Part shown: in pieces, positions 22,561 through 29,930 of the stretch | Position numbering within the stretch: the first letter of the stretch is position 1 | Layout: each line of letters opens with the position of its first letter | IMG/VR virus record: IMGVR_UViG_3300035701_001649 | Coordinates: 1-33,805 of that record | Length of the DNA: 33,805 bases | Source of the DNA: a virus | Reading direction: 5' to 3' (one strand) | Translations under genes and position numbers: made by a program | The notes under the pieces: model-generated | Told to the model about the DNA's origin: nothing | Database searches by the model: none | Seen by the model: only the letters and a program-made list of their open reading frames with translations

Positions 22561-22688
22561 CGCCCCTGACCTCTATAAACCCTTGATGTTCTGTCATTTT
22601 TGTTAAATGACTTCTTTGCTTTACCACGACTTCTTTTACCGAATGTGATCTTATTTGTTGGTCCACCTGATCCTTTTGTCTTAGCCAT
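22557..22688 (-). CDS. Small highly basic protein on the opposite strand, 43 residues
   Basis: It lies convergent to the PurA-like gene (4-nt tail overlap) and divergent from the first PcfJ-like gene (53 nt apart). The product, MAKTKGSGGPTNKITFGKRS followed by RGKAKKSFNKNDRTSRVYRG and QGR, has about one third Lys plus Arg and is rich in Gly and Ser with few hydrophobic residues. That composition suggests a nucleic-acid-binding or DNA-condensing peptide, or a ribosome-associated one, probably partly disordered. TATTTATA stands 4 nt before its ATG. The open frame and sharp composition support a real gene, but no family is recognised. Confidence 0.6.
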   Translation of the reverse strand: MAKTKGSGGPTNKITFGKRSRGKAKKSFNKNDRTSRVYRGQGR

Positions 22689-22706
22689 ATTTTATAAATA
22701 AATATG

Positions 22707-22737
22707 TTTGTAATATGGAATATTTTTAATATTTTTG
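22707..22737 (+). promoter_or_regulatory. Consensus Bacteroidota promoter, leaderless type, for the PcfJ-like genes
   Basis: TTTG at 22707-22710, 19 nt, then TATTTTTG at 22730-22737: a full match to TTTG-N19-TAnnTTTG. The ATG at 22742 is 4 nt beyond the box, so the start codon would be at or next to the transcription start. The gap also holds the promoter region of the divergent 43-residue gene. Confidence 0.75.
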
Positions 22738-22741
22738 TCAC

Positions 22742-24694
22742 ATGGAAATAAAACAAATTTTACATCAGAGATTTCATTTCGCCGAAATAATCCCATATAA
22801 GGATCATTCAAAATTGATACAGAGACCGAAGAATATAGGAATGAACACATTTGATATTGAAGATGTTATTGAAGAGAGTGATGAAGATTCGATTTTTGGA
22901 CTTACACCTAGTAGTAAAATAACGCGGAAACAGTCATCTAAAAATCAAGTAACCTTACCTCTCTATTCAAAAGAAGATCTACCAAAAAGTAAACAAAACA
23001 CCCGGTATTTTTATACTGATGAAGATTGTGGAATCAGAATTACATTAACACCGTATCTCAAAAAAAGAAAACAATATCTAACAACAAAAGATAGACACAT
23101 TACAAATCATTTCGGCCGCCCATTTAGTTCCATCGCCATTACCACATATGAGAGAACAATATTTTTAAAAGGTGACACATTAACAGTAAAAACAAATCAT
23201 TATTGTAAGAGTCGATATTTTAACTGTAAATATTTTAGAAAGAACTGGTCGACTCAAGGATTTTCAATAAATCTTAAAACGGGGAATTTTGTTACATTTA
23301 GTAAAGATAACATAAATTCAAAATTTCCAAGAGTAAGAAGAAATGTCTTTGCATTCCTCATAGACACCCTATCCACCTATCTTATGGATTTCAATACCAA
23401 AATTAATTACCTTACGGATAGTGGGGGTGATAATCAAATGAATGATCTCATAGAATTTAGAAAAAAATTTAAGGAAAATTTTAATGACATTGAATTTATT
23501 CAAACATTATATTCTTTTTTTTCAAAAATTCCCGGATTTAAACTCAAAGATCTTCCACACTCATCATTCATTCCAAAAAATACCTGTAATTGGTTATTAT
23601 ATGTGATAGTTGATCTGTTTGTTAAAATTAAAGGGATAAAAGTCCCAAATAATTTTTACGCCTTACTTGTTGCTTGGTATCCAACACAGAAGTTCTTAAA
23701 AAAGAACGATAATAAACTCGTGGCCTCTATTTTGGATAGGTTAGGAATAAAAACAAAACAAACAATACGCATTATTCATGAGAATCCTGAGATGGATATA
23801 ATGAGATTATATTCTCTAGTAAAATACTTTGGTATTGACGACTTTCATCGATATTTGGGTAATTTAGATGTTGCCTATTTTAGAGGTAAAAACCCAATAA
23901 TAATTGGCAGCTCCGAAAAACGGTGGTTTCCAGTTATTCCCGAACGCCCAGATCCGTTTCACTTAAGTAACAATGAAAAATCAAACATTTTAAAATTATT
24001 AAATGAGCTTACTAACCATAATATAAATGTTATAAGTGATGGGAATTTTAAAACGGTAATTGATGATCATTTAAGGTCATTAGACGATCATATTAATATG
24101 ATTAGAAACGTTAAAGAATTTTTTCCTGATGTTTCATTAAATACAAATAATTGGAAATCTTTTCATGAGGAACATCTAATGTTATCGAGATTACAGGGAT
24201 TAATTAGAAAAGGATATGCTACTGAGTATGTTTTTGAAGATGATTTAGTAAATTACATTGAATCCCCTATATTCGGTAATGATCACACATTTTATCCCGT
24301 TCTTCTAAAAAAAGATGTGGAATATACTGAAGAAGGAAGACATATGCACCATTGTGTTGGGAGTTATTCGGATGATGACACCTCAATCATAATTTCATTA
24401 AGAATGGGATCATCTAACGGAGACGAAAGGGTTACCTGTCAATTTAATACTCGCACAAAAAAAGAAGTTCAATCTAGATATTTTTGTAATAAAATTCCTC
24501 CCGATTGTTTTACAGATGCGCTGGTTGTTCTTTACAAAAGAATAGATAAGTATTCATTATCAATAAGGTCAAAAGATAAAATCAGAACACCCATGTTTTC
24601 TAACAAAGAAAATAAACCAATCGAAGAGCTTGTGATGAATCTTCCTGTTGATATTTTCGGGAACGTTCAAGTTGCCCAACTCCCCCAATATTAA
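22742..24694 (+). CDS. PcfJ-like protein, copy 1
   Basis: This 650-residue protein carries a PcfJ-like domain near its C-terminus. The key segment is TEEGRHMHHCVGSYSDDDTS (H534, H536, H537, C538), then IISLRM, ERVTCQFNTRTKKEVQSRYF and NKIPPDCF, matching 'EG..mHHCVg.Y......I.S.R......tve.......QvrG..N..p'. PcfJ was named from the enterococcal plasmid pCF10; its function is not established. The long N-terminal region includes SINLKTGNF and KFLKKNDNKLVASILDRLG, both shared with the gene that follows. The clustered His/Cys residues could form a metal or catalytic site. It starts directly after a consensus promoter. Confidence 0.75.
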   Translation: MEIKQILHQRFHFAEIIPYKDHSKLIQRPKNIGMNTFDIEDVIEESDEDSIFGLTPSSKITRKQSSKNQVTLPLYSKEDLPKSKQNTRYFYTDEDCGIRITLTPYLKKRKQYLTTKDRHITNHFGRPFSSIAITTYERTIFLKGDTLTVKTNHYCKSRYFNCKYFRKNWSTQGFSINLKTGNFVTFSKDNINSKFPRVRRNVFAFLIDTLSTYLMDFNTKINYLTDSGGDNQMNDLIEFRKKFKENFNDIEFIQTLYSFFSKIPGFKLKDLPHSSFIPKNTCNWLLYVIVDLFVKIKGIKVPNNFYALLVAWYPTQKFLKKNDNKLVASILDRLGIKTKQTIRIIHENPEMDIMRLYSLVKYFGIDDFHRYLGNLDVAYFRGKNPIIIGSSEKRWFPVIPERPDPFHLSNNEKSNILKLLNELTNHNINVISDGNFKTVIDDHLRSLDDHINMIRNVKEFFPDVSLNTNNWKSFHEEHLMLSRLQGLIRKGYATEYVFEDDLVNYIESPIFGNDHTFYPVLLKKDVEYTEEGRHMHHCVGSYSDDDTSIIISLRMGSSNGDERVTCQFNTRTKKEVQSRYFCNKIPPDCFTDALVVLYKRIDKYSLSIRSKDKIRTPMFSNKENKPIEELVMNLPVDIFGNVQVAQLPQY

Positions 24695-24719
24695 TGAATT
24701 TTAACTACAAAATCTCAAA

Positions 24720-24748
24720 AAATCCATCTATATTTTATGGATGGATTT
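24720..24748 (+). repeat. Inverted repeat spanning the start codon of PcfJ-like copy 2
   Basis: AAATCCATC (24720-24728) and GATGGATTT (24740-24748) form a perfect 9-bp inverted repeat around an 11-nt AT loop. The right arm contains the start codon at 24741, and the loop contains TATATTTT (24729-24736), like the -7 boxes at 13416 and 32386. As RNA from an upstream start it would hide the start codon; as DNA it could be an operator over a promoter. It lacks a T run, so it is not a standard terminator. Confidence 0.6.
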
Positions 24749-26162
24749 GTTATATTCACACCAACAGGAAAAAAGGGAGAAGAGTACTAATTTATCTTCC
24801 TGCGACTTAAAATTATATCGGAATGATGTTGCGTTGATTTATGCGTCAAACTTTGATTTGGATTATAAGAGTTACGGTAAAAGAAAACATATAAGGTTTG
24901 AACACCAATTAACAATAAACCTGAAAACGGGGAATATTAAAATCATTTATAAAATTGTGAATGATGGGTTGACCAACGACCCCCAATTTAGAAATCATAT
25001 TAAAAATAAAGAAAACAATTTTATACTACTGGAAGAACTCTTATTTTCGGGTTTTTTAAATGGTGAAAGAAAATATAAATATTGGGGAATTAATTATATC
25101 AGAGCCATCAATAAAATATTTGATATTATACATTCCATACTTCATCCTAGGTTAAAAACGGAATACTACATCAATAAGGATTATAGGAAAATTGGGATCG
25201 TAAACCTTTCCCTCTATGACCTAATAGTCGATTTTCATTTAGACATGAAAGGAATAAAAGGGCATAATTCGGTTTATTGTGATATTAAACATGATTACCC
25301 AAAAAAGAAATGGTTATCAAAAAATGACAATAAGTTTCTCCCTGCCGTTCTGGATGACTATGGTATGAAGACAAAATATTTTATTAGTGAAATAAATAAT
25401 CGAAATTTCCCCATAATAATTAAGACATTGAAATATATGTGTACATTATTTGGTAACAACTACATTGATTACATAAAACAAATTCCTTGGATGGCTCATT
25501 GTTTTTGTCCACCACCAAATACGAGAGTTCATGTGTTAAAAACTGAGACAGAGAAAAAGAATATGGTTGAAACATTAAAAAAGTGGTATGATAGTGAGGT
25601 GCCAGAACCATTTGTTGTTATGATAAATAAACTTCTCACCATTCGATCCCAATTAGAACCATTGGGATATGTTTTAAAATATGATATTAAAAATTATCAT
25701 GAATTTGAAAATCTATTGGAAATGTGGGATGGGTATAAAAAACACATCACCCGGGGCTATAAATTAAGATATAACATATCTCCAAAATTTAGGGAGTTTA
25801 TTGAACGGGACATTATAATCTCAGATGGTAGAAAATACATATTTAAGAATGGTGAAATTTTTAAACCAAAATTACTTCTTACTGAGGAGGATTATAGAAT
25901 TGAAGGTCATCATATGAAAAACTGCATGGCAAAACAGTTTTCACACGGAGCGATTTATTTGTTTGTTTCATTACAACATAAAAGAAAAAGAATTAATCTA
26001 CAATATAGAAAGGGATTAATGGTTCAATCATATGGTAAAGCGAATACCGTTACCCCCGAATTGTTTAATGATGCTATAAAGGTCTTAAATGATAGATTCA
26101 TCAAATATCGAAACGTTGAGTGGCAAAGGGTTAAATATGATTTTATTAAGAAACAAAAATAA
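24741..26162 (+). CDS. PcfJ-like protein, copy 2 (paralogue)
   Basis: This 473-residue protein is related to the preceding gene: INLKTGNI, YPKKKWLSKNDNKFLPAVLDDYG and MKTKYFISEI correspond to similar blocks there. Its PcfJ-like core is EGHHMKNCMAKQFSHGAIYLF (E388, H390, H391, C395), then NLQYRKGLMVQSYGKAN. The first copy has HMHHCVGSY, so here one His is replaced by Lys-Asn and the C-V-G-x-Y motif becomes C-M-A-K-Q; the site may have changed function. The N-terminal about 90 residues of copy 1 are missing. The genes are 46 nt apart, so a tandem duplication followed by divergence is likely. Confidence 0.72.
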   Translation: MDLLYSHQQEKREKSTNLSSCDLKLYRNDVALIYASNFDLDYKSYGKRKHIRFEHQLTINLKTGNIKIIYKIVNDGLTNDPQFRNHIKNKENNFILLEELLFSGFLNGERKYKYWGINYIRAINKIFDIIHSILHPRLKTEYYINKDYRKIGIVNLSLYDLIVDFHLDMKGIKGHNSVYCDIKHDYPKKKWLSKNDNKFLPAVLDDYGMKTKYFISEINNRNFPIIIKTLKYMCTLFGNNYIDYIKQIPWMAHCFCPPPNTRVHVLKTETEKKNMVETLKKWYDSEVPEPFVVMINKLLTIRSQLEPLGYVLKYDIKNYHEFENLLEMWDGYKKHITRGYKLRYNISPKFREFIERDIIISDGRKYIFKNGEIFKPKLLLTEEDYRIEGHHMKNCMAKQFSHGAIYLFVSLQHKRKRINLQYRKGLMVQSYGKANTVTPELFNDAIKVLNDRFIKYRNVEWQRVKYDFIKKQK

Positions 26163-26163
26163 A

Positions 26164-26195
26164 TTTTATTATCTCAATTTTACTTAATATATTTG
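26164..26195 (+). promoter_or_regulatory. Promoter candidate before the 103-residue protein
   Basis: TATATTTG at 26188-26195 is a full TAnnTTTG match; 20 nt upstream is TTTT (26164-26167), one base off TTTG. The ATG at 26215 follows after 19 nt. This is the only -7 box in the 52-nt gap after the second PcfJ-like gene. Confidence 0.5.
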
Positions 26196-26214
26196 CTATT
26201 AAATTTTCATTATT

Positions 26215-26526
26215 ATGAGTGACGCTAATGTTACCTCTGACTATAACATAGGGATTGATAATATTAACATTAAATCATCTACCGTTGTTAAATTATATGA
26301 ATATCTTAGTGTTTTTACTGAGGAGGGTCCATTTGATTTAAAAATTGAAATTATAGGTGATTTAGAGCTAATACCTGAAAAATACCACGAAGTTTTCATG
26401 AATGTAATGACATCCAGATATTTGGGTAAAGTGTCGTTTGGAAATAATCCCTTTTCTGAATGTAAACCACTGGTCAAAAGAAAATGGTGGCAGTTTTGGA
26501 AATCAAAATATTTTATCCAATCATAA
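26215..26526 (+). CDS. Small protein with aromatic-basic C-terminus, unknown
   Basis: This 103-residue protein has a polar N-terminus, a central segment of alternating strand and helix (TVVKLYEYLSVFTEEG, PFDLKIEIIGDLELIP) and a conspicuous C-terminus, KRKWWQFWKSKYF, that could lie on a membrane surface or bind nucleic acid. It begins 19 nt after a promoter-like box. No family is recognised. It is separated from its neighbours by about 50 nt on both sides, unlike most genes in the window. Confidence 0.6.
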   Translation: MSDANVTSDYNIGIDNINIKSSTVVKLYEYLSVFTEEGPFDLKIEIIGDLELIPEKYHEVFMNVMTSRYLGKVSFGNNPFSECKPLVKRKWWQFWKSKYFIQS

Positions 26527-26579
26527 TTTTGTTATTTCAATTTTTTTTCCTATTTTATGGATATTAAAATTTGAAATTT

Positions 26580-26813
26580 ATGCCCACATTTGAATTTGAG
26601 AATGGTGACGTTCACATTTCTCCACAAGAATTTTTAGATAGTTGTTCCCCTAAAGAAATAAAAATCATTATTAAACGCATATTTGGTAAGTATAAGATGT
26701 CCGCAGGAGAAGAAATGTTTGAACAACATTTAACGGCTCTTCACAACAATTGGAATCGGTTATCAAATGAAGAAGAAAAAACAATAATTGAGATATCAAA
26801 GAGATTCAAATGA
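26580..26813 (+). CDS. Small protein, unknown (T4-like-phage style)
   Basis: I start at ATG 26580 (77 residues, MPTFEFENGDV...), with TTG 26571 as a three-codon-longer alternative. The sequence has a strand-rich head (FEFENGDVHISPQEFLDS) and a helical body (PKEIKIIIKRIFGKYKM, EMFEQHLTALHNNW, NEEEKTIIEISKRF). It overlaps the metalloprotease-like gene by 4 nt. Similar short helical proteins are common in large myophages. No function can be assigned. Confidence 0.6.
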   Translation: MPTFEFENGDVHISPQEFLDSCSPKEIKIIIKRIFGKYKMSAGEEMFEQHLTALHNNWNRLSNEEEKTIIEISKRFK

Positions 26814-27478
26814 AGATTATTCACCCCCTTTTACGAGGAGAAGTAAAAAAACTCAAACCAAATATATATGGAATTTCTATTGCTGATGATTATGATAGGG
26901 CGATGTTGTTTTGTAGATATCAGGAACACTATGAATCTGCGTATAAAGAGATTAGAGGTAAAAAATTTACTCTCGAATATTTCATGCGTCTTTATTGTAG
27001 GAAAAGAAAAACCCCAACATTTCTCTACCCATCAGATTGGGGAGGATATAACATTCCATCGGATGTGCTGATAAGGGCACATTATCTATTTCAACCAATA
27101 TATAATGAATATGATCCCATAATGGGTCAAATTATCGAATTTTGTAGTTCAACATCGAAAGATAAACCATTCTATTTGATAGGTGTTGATACATTTAGTT
27201 CGACACAAACAATGAAACACGAATTATCTCATGGATTATATTATACTAATTCACATTATAAAGAATCGTGTGATAAATTAATTTCTCAAATTGATAAAAA
27301 AGATTATATCTTTGCAAAACGTGAGTTATTAAAAATAGGTTATGCTGATGATAAGAAAATAATTGATGATGAAATTCAGGCGTTCTTTTCAACAGGACTA
27401 TATGGTGGATTAATTAATGATAGATTAAAACCATATACCAAAAAGTTTACACAAAACTTTAAGAAATATTTTAAATGA
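26810..27478 (+). CDS. Putative zinc metalloprotease-like phage protein (HELSH)
   Basis: This 222-residue protein has MKHELSHGLYYTN, with H137-E138-x-x-H141 forming a zinc-binding HExxH helix, and 46 residues later IIDDEIQAFFSTG with E188 as a candidate third ligand, as in gluzincins. Between them is a Lys/Asp-rich helical linker with GYADDKK. The N-terminal half (residues 1-125) is mixed alpha/beta with no known motif. No signal peptide is visible, so it would act in the cytoplasm or virion. Proteolytic activity is inferred from the motif only. It overlaps both neighbours by 4 nt. Confidence 0.65.
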   Translation: MKIIHPLLRGEVKKLKPNIYGISIADDYDRAMLFCRYQEHYESAYKEIRGKKFTLEYFMRLYCRKRKTPTFLYPSDWGGYNIPSDVLIRAHYLFQPIYNEYDPIMGQIIEFCSSTSKDKPFYLIGVDTFSSTQTMKHELSHGLYYTNSHYKESCDKLISQIDKKDYIFAKRELLKIGYADDKKIIDDEIQAFFSTGLYGGLINDRLKPYTKKFTQNFKKYFK

Positions 27479-28011
27479 AAACGATATTTCTCGATATTGA
27501 TGGAGTAATGGCAACTCATAGAGAATTCATGAGACTTAGAAAAAAATTCCATGATAAATATGACGAAGCGAAACGATTACATATCCCCTACCCCTTTAAC
27601 AAAGGATGTGTTAAAATATTGAACGATATTCTTACCGAAACTGATGCCCAAATCGTATTGAGCTCCGATTGGAAACTTCATTGGAATCTTGAAGAACTAG
27701 ATCTTATTTTCAAATTCAATGAGGTGATAAAATCACCAATTGCGGTGACTGGGAGTCATCCAGTGTCATTTGGTAATCTTGAAAAGAACAGGGTTAATGA
27801 GATCAAAAAATATATGGAAAAACACGATGTTGGATCATATGTTATCATTGATGACTTACACATGGATATTTATGAAATACCCCGGTTCGTTAGAACAAAA
27901 GACGTAGAGGGTTTAAAACAACTTGGAATAAAGAAAAAGATTCTTAATTTTTTGAACGATGAGTCGAAGCAGGCGACAACCAATAATCAAGGACAGACCG
28001 AAAAACGGTAA
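27475..28011 (+). CDS. HAD-superfamily phosphatase-like protein
   Basis: The N-terminus IFLDIDGVMATH gives the HAD nucleophile pair D7-x-D9. IVLSSDWKLHW is motif II (Ser/Thr after the second strand), KKYMEKH supplies a Lys, and YVIIDDLHMDIYE is the acidic motif IV. This is the pattern I associate with the HAD domain found alone in phages and in 'Swiss army knife' RNA-repair proteins, where it removes phosphates from nucleic-acid ends. At 178 residues it has no large cap. The C-terminal tail (ATTNNQGQTEKR) arises in the overlap with the next gene. Confidence 0.8.
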   Translation: MKTIFLDIDGVMATHREFMRLRKKFHDKYDEAKRLHIPYPFNKGCVKILNDILTETDAQIVLSSDWKLHWNLEELDLIFKFNEVIKSPIAVTGSHPVSFGNLEKNRVNEIKKYMEKHDVGSYVIIDDLHMDIYEIPRFVRTKDVEGLKQLGIKKKILNFLNDESKQATTNNQGQTEKR

Positions 28012-28210
28012 AAAGTCGTCAGCGTATTGGAGAATAGTTAGAAGGGTAATTAATCAAAAAGTACGTGATTTTGTTGACGAGATTCCTGAAAACGATACAT
28101 TACCAGATCCTAAAATCATCGTTGACGATTACAATTATTGTGATTACATAATTGATTATAGGGACAAACCCGATGGTCATAAATTCAAAGAGAAAACAAA
28201 AAGAAAATGA
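27959..28210 (+). CDS. Small basic protein, unknown
   Basis: The 83-residue product begins SRSRRQPIIKDRPKNGKKSS and continues with a basic helix (YWRIVRRVINQKVRDFVDE). The second half is acidic and Tyr/Asp-rich (PDPKIIVDDYNYCDYIIDYRDK). The basic half resembles small DNA- or RNA-binding phage proteins. It overlaps the HAD gene by 53 nt and the next gene by 4 nt. It is probably conserved in relatives, since this kind of N-terminus is familiar from phage annotations, but no role is known. Confidence 0.55.
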   Translation: MSRSRRQPIIKDRPKNGKKSSAYWRIVRRVINQKVRDFVDEIPENDTLPDPKIIVDDYNYCDYIIDYRDKPDGHKFKEKTKRK

Positions 28211-28392
28211 GTCCAACATTAGCCATAATCATTGGTGTGGGAATAATTGTTCTGATTGGATATCGATGGGCACGTGGAATAACCAATATGAAAGAAAAAT
28301 ATCCCGAATATGATGGGAAAGAATATCTTAATTGGGACCGAAAGGATGATGATTGGGACAATCCAACCGCCCATACAGAAGGGGATTTCTGA
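28207..28392 (+). CDS. Small single-pass membrane protein
   Basis: This 61-residue protein has one hydrophobic N-terminal helix (residues about 3-19, PTLAIIIGVGIIVLIGY), a short basic segment (RWARGITNMKEKY) and an acidic Trp/Asp-rich tail (LNWDRKDDDWDNP). The topology would place the tail in the cytoplasm. It ends 23 nt before the lysin gene and may be expressed with it; small membrane proteins next to lysins are sometimes holins or spanin-like, but there is no specific signature. Confidence 0.5.
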   Translation: MSPTLAIIIGVGIIVLIGYRWARGITNMKEKYPEYDGKEYLNWDRKDDDWDNPTAHTEGDF

Positions 28393-28402
28393 ATCCATGT
28401 GA

Positions 28403-28410
28403 TATTTATA
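28403..28410 (+). promoter_or_regulatory. TATTTATA box before the lysin gene
   Basis: TATTTATA ends 5 nt before the ATG at 28416. The same octamer stands 12 nt before 32100, and on the minus strand 14 nt before 11435 and 4 nt before 22688. It may be a class of phage promoter separate from the TAnnTTTG type, but AT-rich composition makes chance matches likely. Confidence 0.3.
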
Positions 28411-28415
28411 TACAT

Positions 28416-29885
28416 ATGAAAAGATCCCTTCGAGAAGAATTACAAAAAATTCACTCAATAACATATGGTCCAAAGATGATTATGGAACAGAATTTTGTTG
28501 ATAAAATTCTAAGTACTCTTGGGTTTGACGACGATTCAAAAAAGATAGACGATCCCGGTAAAGCTGATTTAGTTGAACCTGATGTTGCCGATTTTTTCAA
28601 AACCATTCAAGATGCCACCAATTCAGGTGGTTTATCCCAACAAAGACACGGACAAATGAATTATCAAAAGGAGGTTGAATCAATGCAAATTGGTTTAATG
28701 ATTCTTGGGTTTCAACTACCGAAATATGGTGTTGATGGATTATTTGGTCCCGAAACCGCTAGAGCCGTAAATAAATTTAAGGAGGATAATGGAATTATCG
28801 AAAACCCGGGTGGATCGGAACCATTATCTGAGAGTAATATGACTTCCTTGGGTAGTACATCATATTCGAATGTAAAATATGATGTTGATGGTACACAAAA
28901 CGATATGGTCAGTCAGGATCTTCTAAATGATATACAAAAAGCGGCAAGTGAATCTGGCGTGGTGGTTACAATCACAACCGCAAAGAGTGGTCACGCAACA
29001 TATGCTAAGGGAACAACAAATGTTAGTCGACACATGAGTGGCGCCGCTGTTGACATTTCAATAATCAACGGAAAACCAGTTTTAACCAATAGGATTGACA
29101 CAAATAAATTTGTTAGTTCATTAAGTAATTTAGGATATATAATTAATCACGAAAGTGGTAACCCAAAAGCGGTTTTAACATATGGATTTCCCGGACATGA
29201 TAACCATGTTCACGTATCTAATAATACAGGAATATTGGGTTTTGATTCGACTAATTCAACCACCACATCTATGACAATGGCCACTCCGATGATGTTAAAA
29301 CAACTTCTTTCTAAATTACAACAAAAGGGAATAACCGCTAATGAACTTAGACGATATCTTGATCGGGTTGTAGCAACTGGAGAAAGTAAATTTACCAATT
29401 TAGATTTAAGAACGTTAGAAGGGTATAACGCATATAGTAAAATCTCTCAAAAGTTTATTGATCAATACCAACCAAACCCATTAGGGATAACGGGTGAAAT
29501 GATGGCCACAGGAGCAAAGGGAGCGTTTGAAAAATACCAAAAATACGTACCACCAGAACTAGCTCTCTCACAATTACTTTTAGAGGGTGGAATTGGTAAC
29601 AAAGATACAAACAGTAGACCAATCAGAACAAAGAATCCATTTAACGTAGGAAATACCGATGAGGGTAAAAATATTACCCATATAAATGTTCAAGAGGGAA
29701 TAAACACATATTATAATCAAATTGCTAAAAACTATATGGGTAGTGGTAAAACTGCTGCCGATTTGGCTAGAAATTTTGTAAACCACTCAGGTAATAGATA
29801 CGCAGCCGAAAACTATGAGTTACATTTAAACAAAATCATTCCAAAGGTTAACGCCATTTCCAAGACAATTGTTCCAGTAACCTAA
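28416..29885 (+). CDS. Three-domain peptidoglycan hydrolase with a short leader-like N-terminus
   Basis: I choose ATG 28416 (489 residues, MKRSLREELQKIHSITYG...); an upstream in-frame start would overlap the membrane-protein gene. Residues about 85-125 (VESMQIGLMILGFQ, GVDGLFGPETARAVNKFK) are a PG_binding_1 domain. Residues about 165-275 look like an M15-type carboxypeptidase: SRHMSGAAVDISI (H206, D213) and HDNHVHVS (H264, H266). Residues about 365-480 (PPELALSQLLLEGGIGN, NPFNVGN, NHSGNRYA) resemble a glucosaminidase/lytic transglycosylase with candidate Glu390. MIME at 21-24 could be a prohead-protease site. The protein could cut both glycan and peptide bonds during entry or lysis. Confidence 0.85.
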   Translation: MKRSLREELQKIHSITYGPKMIMEQNFVDKILSTLGFDDDSKKIDDPGKADLVEPDVADFFKTIQDATNSGGLSQQRHGQMNYQKEVESMQIGLMILGFQLPKYGVDGLFGPETARAVNKFKEDNGIIENPGGSEPLSESNMTSLGSTSYSNVKYDVDGTQNDMVSQDLLNDIQKAASESGVVVTITTAKSGHATYAKGTTNVSRHMSGAAVDISIINGKPVLTNRIDTNKFVSSLSNLGYIINHESGNPKAVLTYGFPGHDNHVHVSNNTGILGFDSTNSTTTSMTMATPMMLKQLLSKLQQKGITANELRRYLDRVVATGESKFTNLDLRTLEGYNAYSKISQKFIDQYQPNPLGITGEMMATGAKGAFEKYQKYVPPELALSQLLLEGGIGNKDTNSRPIRTKNPFNVGNTDEGKNITHINVQEGINTYYNQIAKNYMGSGKTAADLARNFVNHSGNRYAAENYELHLNKIIPKVNAISKTIVPVT

Positions 29886-29930
29886 TTTTTTTGGGGTTTT
29901 TCACTATTTATGTAATATAAAACGTTTATC

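Noticed and set aside
22478-22756. Minus-strand frame of 92 codons at 22478-22756
   Set aside because: It is hydrophobic and Cys-free without features, overlaps PurA and the better-supported 43-residue gene in another frame, and is best read as a shadow.
24737-24790. A 17-codon upstream open frame (MDGFVIFTPTGKKGEEY)
   Set aside because: It is short, out of frame with the PcfJ-like gene and lies mostly inside it; I mention it only for the hairpin.
28403-28410. T4 late promoter (TATAAATA) before the lysin gene
   Set aside because: The sequence on the coding strand is the reverse complement, TATTTATA, so it is not oriented as a T4 late promoter for this gene.
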